A stretch of DNA of 28,129 nt from positions 1 through 28,129 of the forward strand of contig UQNE01000024.1 in assembly GCA_900542355.1 (NCBI GenBank). Reading direction: 5' to 3'. This DNA comes from an uncultured Bacteroidales bacterium (lineage in GTDB: Bacteria; Bacteroidota; Bacteroidia; Bacteroidales; Paludibacteraceae). Under the pieces are notes generated by a model, which made no database searches, was not told the DNA's origin, and was given only the letters and a program-made list of their open reading frames with translations. The translations under genes and the position numbers were made by a program. Positions 23,421-28,129 of this stretch are shown one piece after another. Positions within the stretch are counted from its first letter, which is position 1. The number at the start of each line of letters is the position of its first letter.

Positions 23421-24386
23421 TTAGTCGAGCATATCACCGAAGTTGTTACTCAACTGTACCATTTGGTCGTACTCTTCGGGCGAGAGGTCGTAGAAATAGA
23501 AGTTACGCGGGTCAACGGGTTTGTCTTGGTAGCGCACCTCATAATGGAGGTGCGGCCCTGTCGATTTACCGGTATTACCCACCAACGCAATCACATCGCT
23601 GCGCTTCACTTTCTGCCCTACGCGCACCAGCGATTTGTATAGGTGTGCATATACTGTAGTATAACCAAATCCGTGGTTTACCACCACCGTATTGCCATAC
23701 CCTTGTTTCCACCCAACAAACTCCACTTGCCCGTTGCCCGTAGCATACACATCGGTGCCGATAGGTGCGGTAAAGTCCATACCTGCATGGAAACGGCGCA
23801 CATGGTAAACCGGGTCGATACGCACTCCGTAACCCGAAGCCACACGCTTGAGGTCCTTATTTAGTACCGGTTGGATAGCGGGGATATTTTCCATACGCAC
23901 CTCTTGTGTCTTGGCGAGTTCGAGCAACTCATCGTAAGAGCGAGCCTGGGTGTAGATTTCGCGTTCCAGTTGGTCTATTTTCATTGTCAAGTCGCTTACC
24001 AACTGCGAGTTGGTCATCTTGGCAATCGAGTCGTAGTAGGCTATTCGGTGGGTCGCACCCATACGCACATTGAGCGGAATAGGTTCAGCACCAAACAGCA
24101 CACGATATAGGTTCTCATCCCGCTGCCCGAGGTCTTGCATTACCACCTGCATTTGGTTCACCTGCTTGCCCAACAATTCCACTTGCGCCTCTAGGTTCTT
24201 GTTCTTCTGCTGCAACTGCGCCTCACGGGGCGAAGGAAAAAAATAGAAATATACCAAGAAAAACACCACTCCGAGGCAGATACCGCCAATCAGGTACCAT
24301 CCCGAACGGCGCAACCAGTAGATAAACCCATGCTCAATACGCTCCAGAGCGAGGGTCTCAGGATTTATGTGATACTTTTTTTTCAT
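23421..24386 (-). CDS. M23-family metallopeptidase, membrane-anchored
   Basis: The 321-residue protein has a short cytoplasmic start, one membrane segment (about 30-50), a coiled coil (about 55-90 and 125-165) and a C-terminal LytM/M23 domain (about 180-295). Zinc ligands are His 200 and Asp 204 (HAGMD) and His 281 (HLHYE); catalytic His 248 and 279 are also present, so it should be active. Such enzymes cut peptide cross-links of peptidoglycan in the periplasm. In Bacteroidales this architecture is common near cell-shape genes. Its start overlaps the end of ygiQ by 29 bp, so it is translated from the same mRNA. Confidence 0.93.
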   Translation of the reverse strand: MKKKYHINPETLALERIEHGFIYWLRRSGWYLIGGICLGVVFFLVYFYFFPSPREAQLQQKNKNLEAQVELLGKQVNQMQVVMQDLGQRDENLYRVLFGAEPIPLNVRMGATHRIAYYDSIAKMTNSQLVSDLTMKIDQLEREIYTQARSYDELLELAKTQEVRMENIPAIQPVLNKDLKRVASGYGVRIDPVYHVRRFHAGMDFTAPIGTDVYATGNGQVEFVGWKQGYGNTVVVNHGFGYTTVYAHLYKSLVRVGQKVKRSDVIALVGNTGKSTGPHLHYEVRYQDKPVDPRNFYFYDLSPEEYDQMVQLSNNFGDMLD

Positions 24387-26064
24387 TTTTCCACCAGAAG
24401 AAATACTGATTTTGTTGTTGTTTCTCTTGTTTACTCCTTGCTACATATACAGGTTGCATAGTGTAGGGATTGATGCCGGTATAGAACATCGTGGTAGAGA
24501 GTGTCATCGGCGTAGGTGTAAAGTCCTGCACCTGCTCCGGATGATAGTGCATTCGCTTGGTCCATTCTGCCAAGTCTGCCATATCTCGATTGGTACACCC
24601 GGGGTGGGAAGAGATAAAATAGGGTATGAGTTGTTGCCGCATACCTGCCTCTTCGTTGATACGCAAGAAGAAATCGCGGAACTGCAAGAAGTGTTCCCAC
24701 GAGGGCTTGCGCATTAGTTTGAGTACATTAGGCGAGGTATGCTCCGGTGCCACTTTCAGTCGTCCGCTTACATGGCGAGTAATCAGTTGCCGCCCGTATT
24801 CTTCCGACATCAGGTCGTACCGCACGCCCGAACCCACAAAAGCGTGGCGGATATAGGGCAACTTATCTACGGTGCGATAGATGTCCAATAGCGGACGAAA
24901 GTCTTGATTGAGGTTCTTGCATATCTGCGGTTGCAGGCAACTGGCACGAGCGCATTTCTCGCATAGCGTCTTGTCTTTGCCGTGCATACCATACATATTG
25001 GCAGACGGGCCTCCCAGGTCGCTAAGCACGCCTTTCCAATCGGGCAGAGCCTGTAGTTTGGCTATCTGGCGCAGTATCGACTCCTTCGAGCGGGAACTGA
25101 TTTGTTTGCCTTGGTGCGCCGAGATAGTGCAGAACGAGCAACCGCCAAAACACCCCCTGTGCATACACACCGAGAAACGAATCATCTCGTAGGCAGGGAT
25201 GCGCTTATCCTTATACTTAGGGTGTGGCAGGTATTGGAAGGGGAGGTCGTATATGCTGTCCAGTTCTTCTGTAGTCATCGGCATATACGACGGATTGACT
25301 ACCACAAACCGCTTGCCTACGGGTTGTACGATGGTCTGTTGGCGTATCTTGTTGCTCTCGGTCTCTATGAGGCGGAAGTTCTCTGCGTGGCAGCGTTTGT
25401 CGCGCACGGCCTCCTCGTGGCTGTGGAGCAGAATAGCAGGTGTATCGGTCTGAGGTTGCGTATCGGTTAGATAAGCCGTTTGCGGGATGTCGTGGCAGAC
25501 ACCTCGTCGGGCAATCTCCACTATCGCTTGTTCCCCCATTCCGTAGATGAGCAGGTCGGCACACGAGTCAACCAATATAGAGGGCATCAACCGGTCGGAC
25601 CAATAGTCGTAGTGTGTCAGTCGCCGCATAGAAGCCTCTATGCCGCCTATCACTACGGGTACATCGGGGAAATGCTGCTTCAGAATACGGCTGTAGGTGA
25701 TGGTGCAATAGTCGGGACGCATACCTGCTCTGCCATCCGGGGTATAAGCATCATCTGAGCGTCGTCTGCGTGCAGCGGTGTAGTGGTTCACCATCGAGTC
25801 CATCGACCCCGCCGTGATTCCGAAGAACAAACGCGGGCGTCCCAGTTTGGTGAAGTCGCGATGGTCTCCGCGCCAATCGGGCTGAGGCACTATGGCTACA
25901 CGATAGCCGGCTGCCTCCAGCACACGCCCTATCACTGCGGCACCGAACTGCGGATGGTCGATGTAGGCATCGCCGCTGAATAGTATCACATCTGCTTCGT
26001 CCCAACCTCGCAAATCCATCTCTTTGCGGGTGGTAGGTAAGTATTTCTTTAGGTCGTATTGCAT
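24358..26064 (-). CDS. ygiQ: YgiQ-family radical SAM protein
   Basis: The 568-residue protein has the family N-terminus (YLPTTRKEMDLRGWDEADVILFSGDAYIDHP type), a B12-binding-like fold and the radical SAM motif C-x3-C-x2-C at Cys 305, 309 and 312 (CFGGCSFC). Extra cysteines near 360-390 (CEKCARASC) may hold another cluster. Residues 86-150 contain the AGSMDSMVNHYTA and GGIEAS motifs typical of YgiQ. It is shorter than some members (over 600). The biochemical role of the family is not established. Its start codon shares one base with the dnaX stop (TAATG). Confidence 0.93.
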   Translation of the reverse strand: MQYDLKKYLPTTRKEMDLRGWDEADVILFSGDAYIDHPQFGAAVIGRVLEAAGYRVAIVPQPDWRGDHRDFTKLGRPRLFFGITAGSMDSMVNHYTAARRRRSDDAYTPDGRAGMRPDYCTITYSRILKQHFPDVPVVIGGIEASMRRLTHYDYWSDRLMPSILVDSCADLLIYGMGEQAIVEIARRGVCHDIPQTAYLTDTQPQTDTPAILLHSHEEAVRDKRCHAENFRLIETESNKIRQQTIVQPVGKRFVVVNPSYMPMTTEELDSIYDLPFQYLPHPKYKDKRIPAYEMIRFSVCMHRGCFGGCSFCTISAHQGKQISSRSKESILRQIAKLQALPDWKGVLSDLGGPSANMYGMHGKDKTLCEKCARASCLQPQICKNLNQDFRPLLDIYRTVDKLPYIRHAFVGSGVRYDLMSEEYGRQLITRHVSGRLKVAPEHTSPNVLKLMRKPSWEHFLQFRDFFLRINEEAGMRQQLIPYFISSHPGCTNRDMADLAEWTKRMHYHPEQVQDFTPTPMTLSTTMFYTGINPYTMQPVYVARSKQEKQQQNQYFFWWKNEKKVSHKS

Positions 26065-27824
26065 TAGTCCAGTTGCAAGTCCAACTTGCTTTTCAATACG
26101 CCCAAGGCGGGGTTCTCTGTGAGCATTACTTTGTATTTCTCTTCATCCGTAAACGCCATTTGCTCGCGGGTGTACTCCGCCAATGTCAGTTCAATCTCTA
26201 TCTCATCGTTCTGCAGTTGGTCGTGCAGCAACTGTGAGATAGTGGGCAGACTGCGTTTGAGCAGGTCTAACTGCCACGGATTAGGCATCGTGGCTTGGAT
26301 ATGCGTTGAGCCGGTATATCTTGGTGCGTAGTCTTTTATCAGGCTTTGCAGACGCGGTTCCTCTGCGAAATGAGTAGCCAGACCAATCCACGCGTCTCTG
26401 AATTGGTCAGCCGTAAAAGGGGTCGTTCGGTTCGCTTGAGGTGCAGCCGGTTGAGTGGTTGCGGTGGTAGAAGCCTGTTGCGTGTTGGTTGGTACACTTC
26501 CGGCCGTCGGCACTTGCGGAATAGTAGGTATCGACGGGATAGACGGCATCTGCGGTACGGCTTTAGGTGCCTGTTGGGCAGGGGTAGGGCGAGGTGTCGC
26601 TACGGGGTGTATGGGTTGCTGAGTGGGTTGCGCTGTAGTGCGTACAGGCTGCTGTGCGGGTTGCGCTGCCTGTGCGGGTTGTGCTGCGGCTTGGGGAGCC
26701 GATTGAGGCAAAGGCTGCGGGGCAGACACCTGCTGAACGGGAGCAACCAGTTTGACCAATGCTAACTCTACCGTCAGACGCTTATTGCGTGCCGTGCGGT
26801 AGTTGATGTCGCAAGTGTTGAGTATCTCCAGAGCACGGAATATCCACAACGGCGGACATTGTTGCGCTTGCTGCGCATAGTGTTGGCGGATAGCATCCGA
26901 GGTCTCTAATAGTTGTACGGTCTGCGGGTCTTTCGACACCAATATATTGCGCAGGTGCTGAGCAAAACCGTTGATAAAATTGCCGGCGTCAAACCCTTTC
27001 TTCAATACCTCGTTGAGCAATAGTAATGCACCGCTGACATCGTTGTGTAGCGCACAATCGGTCAGGCGAAAATAGTATTCGGTATCTAATACATTCAGTA
27101 CCTCAATAGCCCGCTCGTAGGTTATCTCTTTGCCGCAGAACGATACCAGTTGGTCGAATATACTCAGCGCATCGCGCATACCGCCATCGGCTTTCTGCGC
27201 CACTACATTTAGTGCCTCCTCGCTTACCGTAATGCCTTCTTTTATGGCAATCTGTTGCAGGTTGCCGATGATGCCGTCGATGGTGATTCGTGCAAAGTCA
27301 TACACCTGGCAGCGGCTTAAGATAGTAGGTAGAATCTTATGTTTCTCGGTGGTGGCAAGGATGAAAATAGCATGTGCGGGCGGCTCCTCCAGCGTCTTCA
27401 ATAGGGCATTGAAAGCCGCCGACGAGAGCATGTGTACCTCATCGATGATATATACCGAGTACTTGCCCAACTGAGGCGGAATACGCACTTCCTCTATTAG
27501 GGCGCGTATGTCTTCCACCGAGTTGTTGCTCGCTGCATCCAATTCGTGGATGTTGAACGAACGCTGCTCGTTGAAAGCGCGGCACGACTCGCATTCGTTG
27601 CACGCATCATACTCCGCCGTGGGGTGAAGACAGTTGATGGTCTTAGCAAAGATACGCGCACAAGTGGTCTTACCTACACCACGCGGACCGCAAAACAGAT
27701 ACGCATGCGCCAAATGGTTCTGCCGAATGGCGTTTTGCAGCGTGGAGGTAAGCGTCTGTTGCCCAACCACGGTTTCAAACGACATCGGACGATACTTACG
27801 CGCAGAAACTATATAGTCTTCCAT
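26064..27824 (-). CDS. dnaX: DNA polymerase III, gamma/tau subunit
   Basis: This is the clamp-loader ATPase. The 586-residue protein has Walker A GPRGVGKT (46-53), zinc cysteines 65, 75, 78 and 81, Walker B VYIIDEVH (124-131) and the LSRCQ arginine-finger loop (169-173). Next come the collar domain and a Pro/Ala/Gln-rich linker (about 365-465). A C-terminal domain ends at residue 586. The linker is low-complexity and likely variable between strains. I did not identify a clear frameshift signal for a short gamma form. It leads the dnaX-ygiQ-M23 operon; the promoter lies about 160 bp upstream. Confidence 0.95.
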   Translation of the reverse strand: MEDYIVSARKYRPMSFETVVGQQTLTSTLQNAIRQNHLAHAYLFCGPRGVGKTTCARIFAKTINCLHPTAEYDACNECESCRAFNEQRSFNIHELDAASNNSVEDIRALIEEVRIPPQLGKYSVYIIDEVHMLSSAAFNALLKTLEEPPAHAIFILATTEKHKILPTILSRCQVYDFARITIDGIIGNLQQIAIKEGITVSEEALNVVAQKADGGMRDALSIFDQLVSFCGKEITYERAIEVLNVLDTEYYFRLTDCALHNDVSGALLLLNEVLKKGFDAGNFINGFAQHLRNILVSKDPQTVQLLETSDAIRQHYAQQAQQCPPLWIFRALEILNTCDINYRTARNKRLTVELALVKLVAPVQQVSAPQPLPQSAPQAAAQPAQAAQPAQQPVRTTAQPTQQPIHPVATPRPTPAQQAPKAVPQMPSIPSIPTIPQVPTAGSVPTNTQQASTTATTQPAAPQANRTTPFTADQFRDAWIGLATHFAEEPRLQSLIKDYAPRYTGSTHIQATMPNPWQLDLLKRSLPTISQLLHDQLQNDEIEIELTLAEYTREQMAFTDEEKYKVMLTENPALGVLKSKLDLQLD

Positions 27825-27884
27825 ATAAAAGAATTATCTGCTATGTGTTACTGATTGTTGTTATCTGATTCCTTGTTCTCTTGT

Positions 27885-27956
27885 AAGAGATTTCCCTGAC
27901 AAAAGATTTCTCCCGCTATTTTATTCCTATAGATATTTTCTAATGCAAGAGATTTC
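27885..27956 (-). promoter_or_regulatory. Three-copy 10-mer in the dnaX leader
   Basis: AAGAGATTTC occurs at 27885-27894 and 27947-27956, with AAAAGATTTC at 27901-27910. On the mRNA they read GAAATCTCTT. The first copy overlaps a small hairpin (TCTCTT-gt-AAGAGA). All lie between promoter and start codon. A regulatory role is inference. Confidence 0.45.
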
Positions 27957-27984
27957 TTTCTGTAAGAGTGATCTTTACCCGCTT

Positions 27985-28017
27985 GCAAAGATACTACAAA
28001 AAAACGATATATGCAAA
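27985..28017 (-). promoter_or_regulatory. dnaX operon promoter
   Basis: On the - strand TTTG (28014-28017), a 20-bp spacer and TATCTTTGC (27985-27993). The predicted leader is about 150 nt. Beyond it, 28018-28129 shows no complete gene or further element that I can support. Confidence 0.82.
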
Positions 28018-28129
28018 TTTATTTGTGCGTATGATGCGCAATACTTTCCGGGGGTGAGGTGGAGAGTATAGCCGGTCCGTTCACGCATACGCTCTTCCCG
28101 CTTGGGCGGATGTATGCGCAGGCACGCTA

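Noticed and set aside
1..28129. Transposases, integrases or insertion sequences
   Set aside because: No such gene or terminal inverted repeats were seen; the accessory traits are limited to the RHS block.

Overview
The window looks like chromosomal DNA from a member of the Bacteroidales; I cannot name a genus. The reasons are Bacteroidetes-type promoters (TTG or TTTG, 20 bp, then TAnnTTTGC), start codons mostly lacking Shine-Dalgarno sequences, lipoprotein and outer-membrane protein types typical of the phylum, and a tmRNA whose tag ends in ALAA.

Layout. (1) 1-3.6 kb is an AT-rich accessory block on the + strand. It holds the C-terminal tip of an RHS-type polymorphic toxin that enters from the left edge, two related small membrane proteins (candidate immunity proteins), and a second, 5'-truncated RHS core with a different tip. 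That core is frameshifted at a C5 run. A zinc-ribbon membrane protein follows, then decayed repeats. It reads as an array of displaced toxin-tip/immunity modules. (2) 3.6-8.9 kb has a 990-residue outer-membrane receptor-like barrel (- strand) divergent from a 603-residue secreted multi-domain beta-sandwich protein, which ends at a strong hairpin terminator. (3) 8.9-12.9 kb on the - strand is the anaerobic ribonucleotide reductase pair nrdD and nrdG, with a two-part ThrE-type exporter between them. Short minisatellite-like repeats lie on both sides of the exporter genes. (4) 13.6-14.3 kb is a sirtuin (- strand), divergent from a + strand run: rsmE, an SPFH/prohibitin-like membrane protein, a PrsW-type intramembrane protease, holA, and a membrane-anchored Hanks-type kinase with a very short activation segment. 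(5) 19.3-22.4 kb on the - strand is an envelope cluster: a small outer-membrane barrel, an alpha/beta-hydrolase lipoprotein and another lipoprotein. (6) 22.5-23.3 kb holds ssrA (tmRNA) with promoter and terminator, a degenerate repeat tract, and tRNA-Pro(TGG) with promoter and terminator. (7) 23.4-27.8 kb on the - strand is a tight operon dnaX, ygiQ, M23 endopeptidase, with overlapping ends and a promoter and repeat-bearing leader upstream.

How the genes work together: dnaX and holA encode two clamp-loader subunits of DNA polymerase III but lie in separate operons. nrdD and nrdG supply deoxynucleotides without oxygen, which fits an anaerobe. rsmE, ssrA and tRNA-Pro serve translation. The SPFH protein and PrsW protease are adjacent and probably act together in the inner membrane. 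The most unusual parts are the RHS module array, the minimal kinase, the repeats flanking the exporter genes inside the nrd locus, and the strict 20-bp promoter spacing.
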